Position numbers and translations under genes: made by a program. Under the pieces are notes generated by a model. It saw nothing but the letters and a program-made list of their open reading frames with translations. It was not told where the DNA came from and made no database searches. DNA of 64,000 nucleotides from an uncultured Prevotellaceae bacterium (GTDB lineage Bacteria; Bacteroidota; Bacteroidia; Bacteroidales; Muribaculaceae), in contig CAJLMA010000002.1 in assembly GCA_905207705.1 (NCBI GenBank), forward strand, positions 1 to 64,000. Reading direction: 5' to 3'. Positions 1 through 9,193 of the stretch are shown here, piece by piece; within the stretch, counting starts at the first letter, position 1, and every line of letters starts with the position of its first letter.

Positions 1-242
1 AAATGGTAACGGCAAGTGGTTCGGGTTTGGACCCCAACATTACTCCGGCTTGTGCTTATGTACAAGTGAAACGTGTGGCTGAAGCACGCGGAATGAGTGA
101 AGAGGCCGTAAAAGCCATTGTAGATAAAATGATAGAAAAACCTTTCTTGGGTATTTTCGGCACAGAGAAAGTAAATGTATTGAAACTGAATGTAGCTTTA
201 GAAGAAACAAACCCTACACAAAAACTCTCACAAGATAAATAA
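1..242 (+). CDS. kdpC: Potassium-transporting ATPase subunit C, C-terminal part
   Basis: This is the last ~79 residues of KdpC; the start lies before the window. The segment TASGSGLDPNITPACA, followed by a V-x-R-V-A-x-A-R-G run and ending near VNVLKLN, is the conserved C-terminal half of the family. KdpC is the membrane-anchored accessory subunit of the high-affinity K+ pump KdpFABC and stabilises the complex with KdpA and KdpB, which should lie just upstream. The next gene starts 3 bp after the stop, so the downstream barrel gene is almost certainly in the same operon. An acidic and polar tail of about 15 residues follows the conserved core. Confidence 0.95.
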   Translation, partial: MVTASGSGLDPNITPACAYVQVKRVAEARGMSEEAVKAIVDKMIEKPFLGIFGTEKVNVLKLNVALEETNPTQKLSQDK

Positions 243-245
243 ACT

Positions 246-965
246 ATGAAAAGAAAAATGAATCAGGTCGGGATGTTACTGATAGGTATTCTCCTGGCAA
301 TGTGTCCATCACAAGTAAAAGGGCAAGAGAAATTGGAAGTACATGGTAAAGCCGACTTCGTATCTGATTACATCTGGCGTGGAGCTGACCAAAATTCCGG
401 TTTCAGCATCCAACCCTCACTGACCTTAGGTTATAAGGGCTTTTCGCTGAATGCATGGGGAAGTCAGTCATTAACCAAATGGGAAGACGGAGGAGCGAAG
501 GAGTTCGACATCAACTTGTCGTACACTTTCCGAAACTTCACCGTTACGGTTTCCGATTATTGGTGGAGCGGTGTGAACCGCCCTTACGGCGACTACAAGA
601 ACGACCACTATTTCGAAGGTACGTTGGCTTATAACTTTGGCGAATCTTTCCCTCTGACTTTGTCGTGGAGCACGATGTTTGCCGGTGCGGATAAGGATGA
701 GAACGGCGATTTACAGGCATCTACCTATATCAATGCCTCTTATCCCATTTCCTTGCCTGCCGATATTACCTTGACTCCAGCCATCGGTTTCACTCCCTGG
801 AAGGGAATCTATCACGACAAGGCAGCTTTTACGGATATCAGCTTAAAGGCGAGCAAAGATATTCATGTTACTGACAAGTTTGCCATTCCTTTGTTCGTGC
901 AGGCTATCGTAGCTCCGGTGTACGACCGTACTTATCTTGTTGCTGGTTTCAGTCTGGGATTTTAA
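246..965 (+). CDS. Outer-membrane beta-barrel protein of the kdp operon
   Basis: This is a 239-residue exported protein. Residues 1-26 form a signal peptide (KRK, hydrophobic core, then VKG before QEKLEV). The rest alternates polar and hydrophobic/aromatic residues in strand-length segments (for example YIWRGADQ, FSIQPSLTLGY, FDINLSYTF) and ends in a terminal Phe (AGFSLGF), the usual outer-membrane barrel signature. Its layout resembles the TorF-type putative porins. It follows kdpC by 3 bp and precedes trkH, so it may help K+ or another small solute cross the outer membrane. That role is inferred from position only. Confidence 0.75.
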   Translation: MKRKMNQVGMLLIGILLAMCPSQVKGQEKLEVHGKADFVSDYIWRGADQNSGFSIQPSLTLGYKGFSLNAWGSQSLTKWEDGGAKEFDINLSYTFRNFTVTVSDYWWSGVNRPYGDYKNDHYFEGTLAYNFGESFPLTLSWSTMFAGADKDENGDLQASTYINASYPISLPADITLTPAIGFTPWKGIYHDKAAFTDISLKASKDIHVTDKFAIPLFVQAIVAPVYDRTYLVAGFSLGF

Positions 966-985
966 CGGATTAACCTTCTGAATGC

Positions 986-2491
986 ATGGAAGAGACATTG
1001 GGCTATACAGAATTTTATGCAGAAAGACCAAAGAGCAACCGCTTTAATGTAAGGCAGGTTGCCTTTGTCTTAGGAGTATTGATACTGGTAGAGGCAGGAC
1101 TGTTTGCCCTGTGTGCCAGTATTTCTCTGCTTTATCGTGAAAGCGAATATATTTGCTTCCTCCAAGCCATAGCTGTCAATGCTGTAATAGGTGGAGGACT
1201 GATGTTGGCGGGAAAAAGACAGAAAACATCAATGAATCGGAGGGACGGTTATACGCTGGTGGCTTTGGCATGGGTGTGTTTCACGATATTGGGTATGCTC
1301 CCGTTCTGTTTCAGCGGACAGATTGCTTCTGTAACCGATGCTTTCTTCGAAACCATGTCGGGTTTTACCACGACAGGTGCCACTGTTTTCGACAATGTAG
1401 AGACTTTGCCTCATGGTTTGTTGTTCTGGCGCAGTCTGACACAATGGATTGGTGGATTGGGTATTGTTCTCTTTACGGTTACGGTGTTACCCTGGTTGGG
1501 AAACAATAACCGGCAGCTTTTTTTGGCAGAACCGACCGGAGTGGCACAAGGAAAAACACATATCCAACCTGCTACCATGGCGAAATATTTGTGGATTGTC
1601 TATATCGGATTAACCGTAGCAGAAACCCTCTTGTTGGCATTAGGTGGAATGAATTTCTTCGATTCTGTATGCCATTCACTCACCACCACTTCCACCGGTG
1701 GCTTTTCTACCAAGCAAGAGAGTATCGCCTATTGGAACTCTCCTTATATCGAGTATGTCATCTCCGGTTTTATGATTTTGTCCGGTATCAACTTTTCTCT
1801 TTATTTCATCGCAGTAAAAGGACATTTGCGCAATGTGCTGAAAGACGAAGAGTTGCGTTGGTTTCTTATTTCCATCGGCATCTTGACAATAATCATCACA
1901 GCCGCTTTGTTCATTACCCGTTATGAAAATTTGGAAGTGGCTTTCCGTAAAGCTCTGTTCCAAGTAGCCACTTCACACACCACTTGCGGTTTTGCAACTG
2001 ACGATTATAACCTTTGGCCACCCTTCACATGGATGTTGCTCATTTTCGCCATGATATGCGGTGGTTGCACTGGTTCTTCCGGAGGCGGTATCAAGAGTCT
2101 TCGCTTGCTTGTCATTGCCAAGAGTATTCGTAACCAGTTCAAACAGATGCTTCATCCAAGGGCAGTTCTTCCGGTACGTATCAATGGCGAAACCATCTCC
2201 GCACAGACTACAGTGCAAGTCTACACGTTTTTTGTCAGCTACTTGCTCTGCATCTTCATCGGATGGGCACTGCTGATGTGTTTCGGTGTAGGAATGACCG
2301 AAGCTATGAGTACCGTCGTGTCGGCAATCGGCAATGTCGGTCCCGGTTTGGGTACATATGGTCCGTCTTATTCATGGGGAGCCCTGCCCGATGGGGCCAA
2401 ATGGGTGCTTTCTATTCTAATGTTTATCGGAAGGTTGGAGATTTTCGGCATATTGCTTTTGTTCTATCGCCGGTTTTGGAAGGAAGACTGA
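986..2491 (+). CDS. trkH: TrkH/KtrB-family potassium uptake channel subunit
   Basis: This is a 501-residue inner-membrane protein of the superfamily of K+ transporters, with four M1-P-M2 repeats. The pore filter segments are visible: TTTGATVF (near residue 127), TSTGGF (near 235), TTCGFA (near 331) and GNVGPG (near 448), each with the conserved Gly that coordinates K+. TrkH normally works with a cytoplasmic TrkA/KtrA gating subunit, and none is encoded in this window. The gene lies 20 bp after the barrel gene and 24 bp before the trehalose gene, within a run of same-strand genes that starts in kdp. Length and domain order are normal for the family. Confidence 0.93.
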   Translation: MEETLGYTEFYAERPKSNRFNVRQVAFVLGVLILVEAGLFALCASISLLYRESEYICFLQAIAVNAVIGGGLMLAGKRQKTSMNRRDGYTLVALAWVCFTILGMLPFCFSGQIASVTDAFFETMSGFTTTGATVFDNVETLPHGLLFWRSLTQWIGGLGIVLFTVTVLPWLGNNNRQLFLAEPTGVAQGKTHIQPATMAKYLWIVYIGLTVAETLLLALGGMNFFDSVCHSLTTTSTGGFSTKQESIAYWNSPYIEYVISGFMILSGINFSLYFIAVKGHLRNVLKDEELRWFLISIGILTIIITAALFITRYENLEVAFRKALFQVATSHTTCGFATDDYNLWPPFTWMLLIFAMICGGCTGSSGGGIKSLRLLVIAKSIRNQFKQMLHPRAVLPVRINGETISAQTTVQVYTFFVSYLLCIFIGWALLMCFGVGMTEAMSTVVSAIGNVGPGLGTYGPSYSWGALPDGAKWVLSILMFIGRLEIFGILLLFYRRFWKED

Positions 2492-2515
2492 TAAAGATGA
2501 TAAAAACAAACGATT

Positions 2516-4762
2516 ATGAAACTATATATTGTATCTAACCGATTACCGGTCAAAGTATCGTGGGGACCCGAAAAAGAAATCCTCTTTTCCCGTAGTGAAG
2601 GAGGATTGGCTACTGGCCTGAATTCATTGAAGCTGTCCGAAGAAAAACACTGGATTGGCTGGCCTGGCGTATGCACAGAGCGCAAAGAAGAAAAAGATGA
2701 AATCCGCAGACAACTGAAAGTGATGAATTTTCATCCGGTCTTTTTGTCTGATGCACAGTACGAATATTATTACGAAGGATACAGCAACAGTACGATATGG
2801 CCTTTATGTCATTATTTCTACGCTTATACGCAATACGAGCAAAACTTCTGGAGCTATTACAAAGAAGTCAATGTCCTGTTTTGTGAAGAAGTATGTAAGA
2901 TTGTGCAGCCTGATGATTGGGTCTGGATACAAGACTATCATCTGATGCTGTTGCCGGAATTGTTGCGCAAAAAATATCCTTCCCTTCACATCGGATATTT
3001 TCACCATATACCTTTTCCTTCTTATGAACTGTTCCGCATTCTTCCGGAGCGGAACGAGATTCTGCAGGGATTGTTGGGTGCTGATTTCATCGCGTTCCAC
3101 ACACACGACTATGTACGTCATTTCATCAGCGCAGCAGAAAGGGTACTGAATATTGAGTTCAAGCTGGAAGAAGCACGCATAGACAATCGGACAGTGAGAG
3201 TAGATGCCCTGCCAATGGGTATTAATTATGATTTGTACCATGATTCGTCCAATAATCCGCAAGTACAGAAAGCCATCGCTCACCTAAAAGAAAAGTATGG
3301 CGAAAATCATTTTATCCTTTCAGTAGACCGTCTTGATTACAGTAAAGGCATTCTGCACCGGCTGAAGGGCTTTTCGCAGTTCTTGGCCAATCATCCCGAA
3401 TTTCGGGGAAAAGTCACGTTGGTGATGGTACTTGTCCCTTCACGTGATAAAGTAGACCGTTATGCCGAACTCAAAACAAGCATCGACAAAGAAATCGGTT
3501 CTATCAACGGGAGCTATTCCACTATTGATTGGACTCCGGTACATTATTTCTATCATGGGTATCCGTTCGAGGAACTGGCTGCCATGTATCATGTAGCAGA
3601 TATAGCGCTGGTCACTCCTTTGCGTGATGGTATGAATCTTGTGGCTAAAGAATATGTAGCTACCAAACATGGTGCTCCCGGTGTATTGATATTAAGTGAA
3701 ATGGCTGGCGCTGCCGTAGAGTTGCCGGATGCCTTGATTATCAACCCGAACGATATCAACCAAATAGAAAACGCCATTTGCCAAGCGTTGGAGATGCCCC
3801 AAGAGGAACAAGAGAAACGCCTGGCCAAGATGCTGGCGGTTATTTCCCGACAGACTGTCAACAAATGGGCAGGCGATTTTATGAGCGAATGGCATCAGAC
3901 GGTGTACAAAAATCAAGAATTACAAAACAAGAAACTAACTCCGAAGACACACGATTATATTAAGGAAGCCTACGCCACTTCCCGAAAACGTCTGATTCTG
4001 CTGGATTATGATGGCACGCTGGTAGGTTTTAAGGACAAGCCTGAAGATGCTTGTCCCACTCCCGAACTGATAGAGGTATTGGAACGTCTGGCGAACGACC
4101 CGTGCAATTATGTAGTCATTAATAGCGGACGCGATCACTTTACGCTGGAGAAATGGTTGGGAAAACTCCCAGTATCTTTTGCTGCAGAGCATGGCGCCTT
4201 TTATAAGGAAAATGGAGCATGGCACAAAAACATCAGCGGTGAATGTACATGGAGCGAAGGTTTGTTGTCCATACTGACCTTGTTTGTCAATAAAACACCT
4301 CACTCAAGATTGGAACGGAAAGAGACTTCGCTGGCATGGCATTATCGGGAAGCAGACTCTTGGCTGGGCGAACTACGTGCTAAGCAACTGGTAAATGCAT
4401 TGGTTGATATCTGTCTTAAGCAACGCTTGCAAATTATGCAAGGGAATAAAGTAGTTGAGATTAAACGGATGGATTGTACCAAAGGCACAGAGACCTGCCG
4501 TATTCTGCAAAATGCCCGTTATGATTTTATATTGGCTATAGGAGACGATGTGACGGACGAGGATATGTTCCGTGCGCTCCCATACAATGCATATACTGTA
4601 AAAGTAGGCCCGGTATCCGATACGGCAAGGTTCAATATTCCTGCTCAGACGGAAGTTCTTCCTTTCCTGTATGAGTTGACAAACAAGTCAATAGAAGAAA
4701 TACATTCCCCAAAATGGAAAGACACAATACTTTCTGTTTGGAAAAAAATCACCAATAAATAA
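2516..4762 (+). CDS. otsA/otsB fusion: Bifunctional trehalose-6-phosphate synthase / trehalose-phosphatase
   Basis: This 748-residue cytoplasmic enzyme makes trehalose from UDP-glucose and glucose-6-phosphate. Residues ~1-460 are a GT20 trehalose-6-phosphate synthase with an early SEGGLATGLNSL glycine loop, the WIQDYHLMLLPELLR segment and the SVDRLDYSKGI and RDGMNLVAKEY motifs. Residues ~490-740 are a HAD-type phosphatase, with LLDYDGTL (nucleophile Asp near residue 497) and GDDVTDEDMF near 675. The fusion lets one protein carry out both OtsA and OtsB steps; such fusions occur in Bacteroidota and eukaryotes. It sits between trkH and a GH15 gene (8 bp gap), which links K+ uptake with synthesis of a compatible solute. 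Confidence 0.95.
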   Translation: MKLYIVSNRLPVKVSWGPEKEILFSRSEGGLATGLNSLKLSEEKHWIGWPGVCTERKEEKDEIRRQLKVMNFHPVFLSDAQYEYYYEGYSNSTIWPLCHYFYAYTQYEQNFWSYYKEVNVLFCEEVCKIVQPDDWVWIQDYHLMLLPELLRKKYPSLHIGYFHHIPFPSYELFRILPERNEILQGLLGADFIAFHTHDYVRHFISAAERVLNIEFKLEEARIDNRTVRVDALPMGINYDLYHDSSNNPQVQKAIAHLKEKYGENHFILSVDRLDYSKGILHRLKGFSQFLANHPEFRGKVTLVMVLVPSRDKVDRYAELKTSIDKEIGSINGSYSTIDWTPVHYFYHGYPFEELAAMYHVADIALVTPLRDGMNLVAKEYVATKHGAPGVLILSEMAGAAVELPDALIINPNDINQIENAICQALEMPQEEQEKRLAKMLAVISRQTVNKWAGDFMSEWHQTVYKNQELQNKKLTPKTHDYIKEAYATSRKRLILLDYDGTLVGFKDKPEDACPTPELIEVLERLANDPCNYVVINSGRDHFTLEKWLGKLPVSFAAEHGAFYKENGAWHKNISGECTWSEGLLSILTLFVNKTPHSRLERKETSLAWHYREADSWLGELRAKQLVNALVDICLKQRLQIMQGNKVVEIKRMDCTKGTETCRILQNARYDFILAIGDDVTDEDMFRALPYNAYTVKVGPVSDTARFNIPAQTEVLPFLYELTNKSIEEIHSPKWKDTILSVWKKITNK

Positions 4763-4770
4763 GAGACAGC

Positions 4771-6558
4771 ATGTGTAGCAATTTGAATTATGGATTGATA
4801 GGCAACTGCACGACAGGTGCATTAGTGTCAGAAAAAGGAAACATTGAATGGCTTTGCTTTCCTTACTTCGATTCTCCTTCTGTCTTTGCAGCTTTGCTGG
4901 ACAAAGAGAAAGGAGGATGTTTTAGTTTTGAAGTGGACAGCCATTATGAAATAAAACAGTCTTATGTTCCGCAGACTAACATACTCTCTACCGAGTTCAA
5001 CGATGGAGACAATGCTTTTGCTGTGGTAGACTTTATGCCTTGTTATCACCTGAATGAGTACAACGAGTGTTACCGTCCGGCAGAGATATACCGCTATATA
5101 CGTTGGATAAAAGGTACACCGCATGTGAAGGTAGTTTATCGTCCGGCTCCCGATTATGCCCGTGGTAATGTCATCATCAACCAGACATCTTCGTTTATCG
5201 AGTCTTATTCATCGTCGGCTGACAACTACCGGCAATACCTGTATTCTTCACTTCCTTTGTCGGATGTGCTTGCAGGCAAAACCTTTACATTGACAAAAGA
5301 CGAGTTCTTCCTGCTTTCAAGCAACGAGAAGGTGATACCGATAGACATTGAGCGCGAAAAACTGGAATATTGTCGCACATTGGTATATTGGTTGGACTGG
5401 AGCAACCAAACTCACAAATATACTTTATATAATGAGGTAATCGAAAGAAGTCTGCTGGCTCTGAAACTGATGACCTACAATAACGGAGCCGTGCTGGCAG
5501 CCCTTACTACCAGTCTGCCAGAAGAAGTGGGTGGAGTACGTAATTGGGACTACCGCTTCTGTTGGCTTCGGGATGCTTCCATGTCTATCGAAACGCTTTT
5601 CAAAACCGGACATGCCAATGCCGCGCGGAAATTCATGCGCTTCATCCAGCGTTGTTTTGTGGCGGAACACAACAATTTCCAGATTATGTACGGCATTCAT
5701 GGTGAGCGTAAACTGACGGAAGTGATTTTGGAACATCTCTCCGGTTACAAAGGCTCCAAACCGGTTCGGATTGGCAACGATGCGTATCACCAACGGCAAA
5801 ACGATTCTTTCGGCTATCTGATGGATTTGATTTATCAGTATTACAAACTGATGGCTGGTCCTCTGGATGAAATAGAGGACATGTGGGAAATGGTGCGCAG
5901 CATCATGGTTACTGTTACGGAAAACTGGCACAAACCCGATAAAGGCATTTGGGAAATCCGGGGAGAAGGGAAACATTTTGTTTCCTCCAAGGTCATGTGC
6001 TGGGTGGCAATGGACCGGGGAGAAAAAATTGCAGAATTGCTGGGCAAGTATGAATATGCGCAAAAATGGAAAGAAGAAGCTGATAAGATTAAGGACGATG
6101 TGATGCGAAATGGCTGGAAAGAGGAGATACAGAGTTTCTCGCAGGCGTACGACAATCTGGACTTGGATTCTTCGCTCTTGCTTATGGAGATGTATGGATT
6201 CATTCAGGCTGATGACATCCGCTATCACAAAACGGTGAAAGCCATTCAAAAGACATTGCTTCACAACGGATTGATGTACAGATATAATACGCATGACGAT
6301 TTCGGACTTCCTTCATCCGCATTTACCATTTGTACGTTCTGGCTTGTGCGGGCCTTGTTTGTTATCGGGAAGAAAGACGAAGCCCGAACACTCTTTGAGG
6401 GGATATTGAAATGTACAAATCATGTGGGGCTGTTGAGTGAGGACATTGATTTTGAAACGAAAGAGCTTTTAGGAAACTTTCCGCAAGCATATTCACACCT
6501 GGCCATTATCAATGCGGCCATGCTTTTTTCAGAAGAATGCAAAACATTGCCCGTTTAA
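4771..6558 (+). CDS. GH15 family glycoside hydrolase (trehalase or glucoamylase type)
   Basis: This is a 595-residue protein with no signal peptide, so probably cytoplasmic. The N-terminus (NYGLIGNCTTGALVSEKGNIEWLCFPYFDSPS) is the beta-sandwich of bacterial GH15 proteins. The (alpha/alpha)6 barrel carries NWDYRFCWLRDAS near residue 258, FQIMYGIHGER near 310 and GLLSEDIDFETKELLGNFPQAYSHL near 555; the catalytic acids of the family lie in such Glu-containing segments. Some GH15 enzymes (mycobacterial) are trehalases, others are glucoamylases or dextranases. The 8-bp spacing to the trehalose synthase gene makes trehalase, or turnover of a related glucoside, the favoured guess, but sequence alone does not settle the substrate. 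Confidence 0.88.
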   Translation: MCSNLNYGLIGNCTTGALVSEKGNIEWLCFPYFDSPSVFAALLDKEKGGCFSFEVDSHYEIKQSYVPQTNILSTEFNDGDNAFAVVDFMPCYHLNEYNECYRPAEIYRYIRWIKGTPHVKVVYRPAPDYARGNVIINQTSSFIESYSSSADNYRQYLYSSLPLSDVLAGKTFTLTKDEFFLLSSNEKVIPIDIEREKLEYCRTLVYWLDWSNQTHKYTLYNEVIERSLLALKLMTYNNGAVLAALTTSLPEEVGGVRNWDYRFCWLRDASMSIETLFKTGHANAARKFMRFIQRCFVAEHNNFQIMYGIHGERKLTEVILEHLSGYKGSKPVRIGNDAYHQRQNDSFGYLMDLIYQYYKLMAGPLDEIEDMWEMVRSIMVTVTENWHKPDKGIWEIRGEGKHFVSSKVMCWVAMDRGEKIAELLGKYEYAQKWKEEADKIKDDVMRNGWKEEIQSFSQAYDNLDLDSSLLLMEMYGFIQADDIRYHKTVKAIQKTLLHNGLMYRYNTHDDFGLPSSAFTICTFWLVRALFVIGKKDEARTLFEGILKCTNHVGLLSEDIDFETKELLGNFPQAYSHLAIINAAMLFSEECKTLPV

Positions 6559-6592
6559 TAGTAAATCTCTATTTTTGCAAGGTTAATGAATC

Positions 6593-7723
6593 ATGGATAA
6601 CAGAGAAGCGAACGTAAAACATTTTCTGAACCTCTTGAGGCGTTCGCAGCGCGGAGTGTTCAAGATCTATATCGGAATGATAGCCGGTGTTGGAAAAACC
6701 TATCGAATGCTTCAAGAGGCACACGAACTGCTGGACAATGGCATCGATGTAAAAATCGGCTATGTCGAAACGCATGGGCGTGCCGGAACAGAATATATGC
6801 TGAAGGGACTGCCTGTCATTCCGCGTAAAAAGATATTCTATAAAGGTAAAGAACTGGAAGAGATGGATGTGGATGCCATTTTGCGCCTGCATCCTGAATT
6901 GGTCATTGTGGACGAATTGGCACATACTAATGTAGAGGGAAGCCGTAACGAAAAACGTTGGCAAGATGTGATGGAACTGCTCGAGGCAGGTATCAACGTG
7001 ATTTCTGCCGTCAATATCCAACATCTTGAAGGGCTGAATGAAGAAATCAAAGGTATATCTGGCATTGAAGTGAAGGAGCGCATTCCCGACAAGGTGTTGG
7101 AAGAGGCTGACGAAGTGGTAAATATCGACCTGACTGCCGAAGAACTTATCAACCGTTTGAAAGCAGGAAAAATCTATCGCCCGGAAAAAATCCAGACAGC
7201 GCTGAACAACTTCTTTAAACAGGAGAACATACTCCAGCTCCGCGAACTGGCTCTGAAAGAAGTAGCCTTTCGGGTAGAAAAAAAAGTAGAAACAGAGATA
7301 GTACCCGGTGAGAAAGCAGTTCACAACGAACGTTTTCTAGCCTGTATCAGCAGCAATGAGAAAACACCGCGTTACATTCTGCGCCGCACGGCTCGCCTAG
7401 CTTCGCGCTATGATACCGACTTCCTTGTACTCTATGTACAGAAACCGGAAGAAAGCCCCGACCGCATCAGCCTCGCCACCCAACGCCATCTGCTCAATCA
7501 CTTTAAACTGGCCACTGAACTAGGCGCCGAAGTTATACAGATAGCTTCGCCAAATGTGGTTCAGTCTATCGTAAACGTCTGTCGGGAAAGGCAGATAACT
7601 ACTGTTTGCATCGGTCAACCCTCGCTGAGCTACTTCCGCATTTTTGCACAACTGAAACGCTATCGCAATTTTTTTCGAAATCTTTCGGAAATGAATATCA
7701 GATTGATTATCTTTCCAGCCTAA
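6593..7723 (+). CDS. kdpD (N-terminal part): KdpD N-terminal domain plus universal stress domain, stand-alone
   Basis: These 376 residues correspond to only the cytoplasmic N-terminal half of the KdpD sensor. Residues ~15-225 are the KdpD domain with a Walker-A-like AGVGKTYRML (near 30) and VDELAHTNVEGSRNEKRWQDV split around residues 104-124. Residues ~245-376 are a UspA-like domain (FLACISSNEKTPRYILRRTA). The membrane and kinase parts of classical KdpD are missing and are supplied by the next gene, 15 bp downstream. In classical KdpD this region senses intracellular K+ and binds nucleotide and c-di-AMP. The protein probably acts with the downstream kinase, but the partner relation is inferred from gene order. 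Confidence 0.92.
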   Translation: MDNREANVKHFLNLLRRSQRGVFKIYIGMIAGVGKTYRMLQEAHELLDNGIDVKIGYVETHGRAGTEYMLKGLPVIPRKKIFYKGKELEEMDVDAILRLHPELVIVDELAHTNVEGSRNEKRWQDVMELLEAGINVISAVNIQHLEGLNEEIKGISGIEVKERIPDKVLEEADEVVNIDLTAEELINRLKAGKIYRPEKIQTALNNFFKQENILQLRELALKEVAFRVEKKVETEIVPGEKAVHNERFLACISSNEKTPRYILRRTARLASRYDTDFLVLYVQKPEESPDRISLATQRHLLNHFKLATELGAEVIQIASPNVVQSIVNVCRERQITTVCIGQPSLSYFRIFAQLKRYRNFFRNLSEMNIRLIIFPA

Positions 7724-7738
7724 ATAAACATTAGAACT

Positions 7739-9193
7739 ATGAATATCAAAACAAAATTAACATTAGGAATAGGCTTACTGGTGGCTATGATTGTGCTGCT
7801 GGTATCATTATCCATTATGAATCTGCAAATCCTTACCGCCACAGACCCTTCTAGCCCAGCTGCCGGACCTGGCTTGCAGCGTGCCTTGCTTTGGGTTTCC
7901 GTTGTGGGTGGAATATGTATTATCATAGGCATCTTTATGATGACTCTACTTCCTTCTTATATCAACAAGCCCGTCAAGGAACTTATTAATGCTATCAAGG
8001 ACATTGCTAATCACAACTATGATCGCCGATTGAGTTTGGAGAGCCACGAATTTGCCGAAGTTTCCGAGAACTTCAACCGAATGGCTAAGCGCCTTGCTGA
8101 TTATCACAACAGCGCTCTTTCTCAGCTGAAATCAGCAAAAAGCTACATGGAAACTATCATCAACAGCGTGAAGGAACCCATCATCGGCCTGGATAATGAA
8201 CTAACCGTTCTCTTCATCAACGATGAAGCCTTGAACATTCTCAACCTGAAGCGGGAAGAAGTATTGCAAAAACCTGCACGAGATGTCGCCATGCGAAACG
8301 ACCTGCTCCGCAGGCTGGTACGTGAACTAATGGAATCGCGCGAAGATACCAAGAAAAGCAAGAACGAACCCTTGAAGATATATGCCGACAACAAGGAAAG
8401 CTATTTCCAAATGAAATCCATGCGCATCAACATGCCGGGCAGGGACAGTACCGGAGCGTTCAAGCAAGGCTATGTCATCATGCTGAAAAACATCACCGAG
8501 TTCAAAGAACTGGATTCAGCAAAAACCACTTTCATCTCCACCATCTCCCATGAGTTGAAAACACCCATCTCCGCCATACTGATGAGCCTCCAACTCCTTG
8601 AAGACACCCGTATAGGTAGTCTGAATGATGAGCAGAAGGAACTGGCACAAGGTATCCAGGAAAATAGCGAACGGCTGTTGGGCATCATCGGCGAACTACT
8701 CAATATAACACAGGTAGAGAGCGGACACCTCCAGCTCAAACCCCGCATCACCAAACCGATAGAACTTATCGACTATGCCATCAAAGCCAACCGCATTCAG
8801 GCCGAGAAGTTCAATATACAGATTGAGGTGCAATATCCTGAAGAGAAGATAGGCAAGCTGTTCGTAGATAGCGAAAAGATAGCTTGGGTACTGACTAATC
8901 TCCTATCCAACGCCATCCGCTATTCGCCCGAAAACGGTCGCATCATCATCGGAGCCAACCAAACGGACGATGATTACATCGAACTTTTCGTGCGCGATTT
9001 CGGCAAAGGCATCGACCCGCGCTACCATCAGAGTATCTTCGACCATTATTTCCGCGTTCCCGGAACCAAGGTGCAGGGAAGTGGTCTTGGACTAGCCATT
9101 TCGAAGGATTTCGTGGAAGCGCACGGCGGTACACTGACCGTGAAAAGCGAGCTGGGTAAAGGAAGTTGCTTCAAACTGAGGTTGAAGAAATAG
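7739..9193 (+). CDS. HAMP-PAS sensor histidine kinase, partner of split KdpD
   Basis: This is a 484-residue inner-membrane kinase. Two transmembrane helices lie at about residues 7-30 and 43-67, with only a very short loop between them, so there is no extracytoplasmic sensor domain. A HAMP linker (~68-125), a PAS-like domain (~135-255), a HisKA domain with FISTISHELKTP (His near 270), and an HATPase with NLLSNAIRYSP, DFGKGIDP and GSGLGLA follow. The short loop suggests that the signal comes from inside the cell, probably from the KdpD-N/USP protein encoded just upstream. No response regulator (KdpE or an NtrC-type) is present downstream; it would have to lie before the window or elsewhere. 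Confidence 0.92.
   Translation: MNIKTKLTLGIGLLVAMIVLLVSLSIMNLQILTATDPSSPAAGPGLQRALLWVSVVGGICIIIGIFMMTLLPSYINKPVKELINAIKDIANHNYDRRLSLESHEFAEVSENFNRMAKRLADYHNSALSQLKSAKSYMETIINSVKEPIIGLDNELTVLFINDEALNILNLKREEVLQKPARDVAMRNDLLRRLVRELMESREDTKKSKNEPLKIYADNKESYFQMKSMRINMPGRDSTGAFKQGYVIMLKNITEFKELDSAKTTFISTISHELKTPISAILMSLQLLEDTRIGSLNDEQKELAQGIQENSERLLGIIGELLNITQVESGHLQLKPRITKPIELIDYAIKANRIQAEKFNIQIEVQYPEEKIGKLFVDSEKIAWVLTNLLSNAIRYSPENGRIIIGANQTDDDYIELFVRDFGKGIDPRYHQSIFDHYFRVPGTKVQGSGLGLAISKDFVEAHGGTLTVKSELGKGSCFKLRLKK

Noticed and set aside
5425..6294. 289-codon minus-strand frame inside the GH15 gene
   Set aside because: It is a shadow of a well supported gene on the plus strand, rich in His, Phe and Arg, with no family signature.
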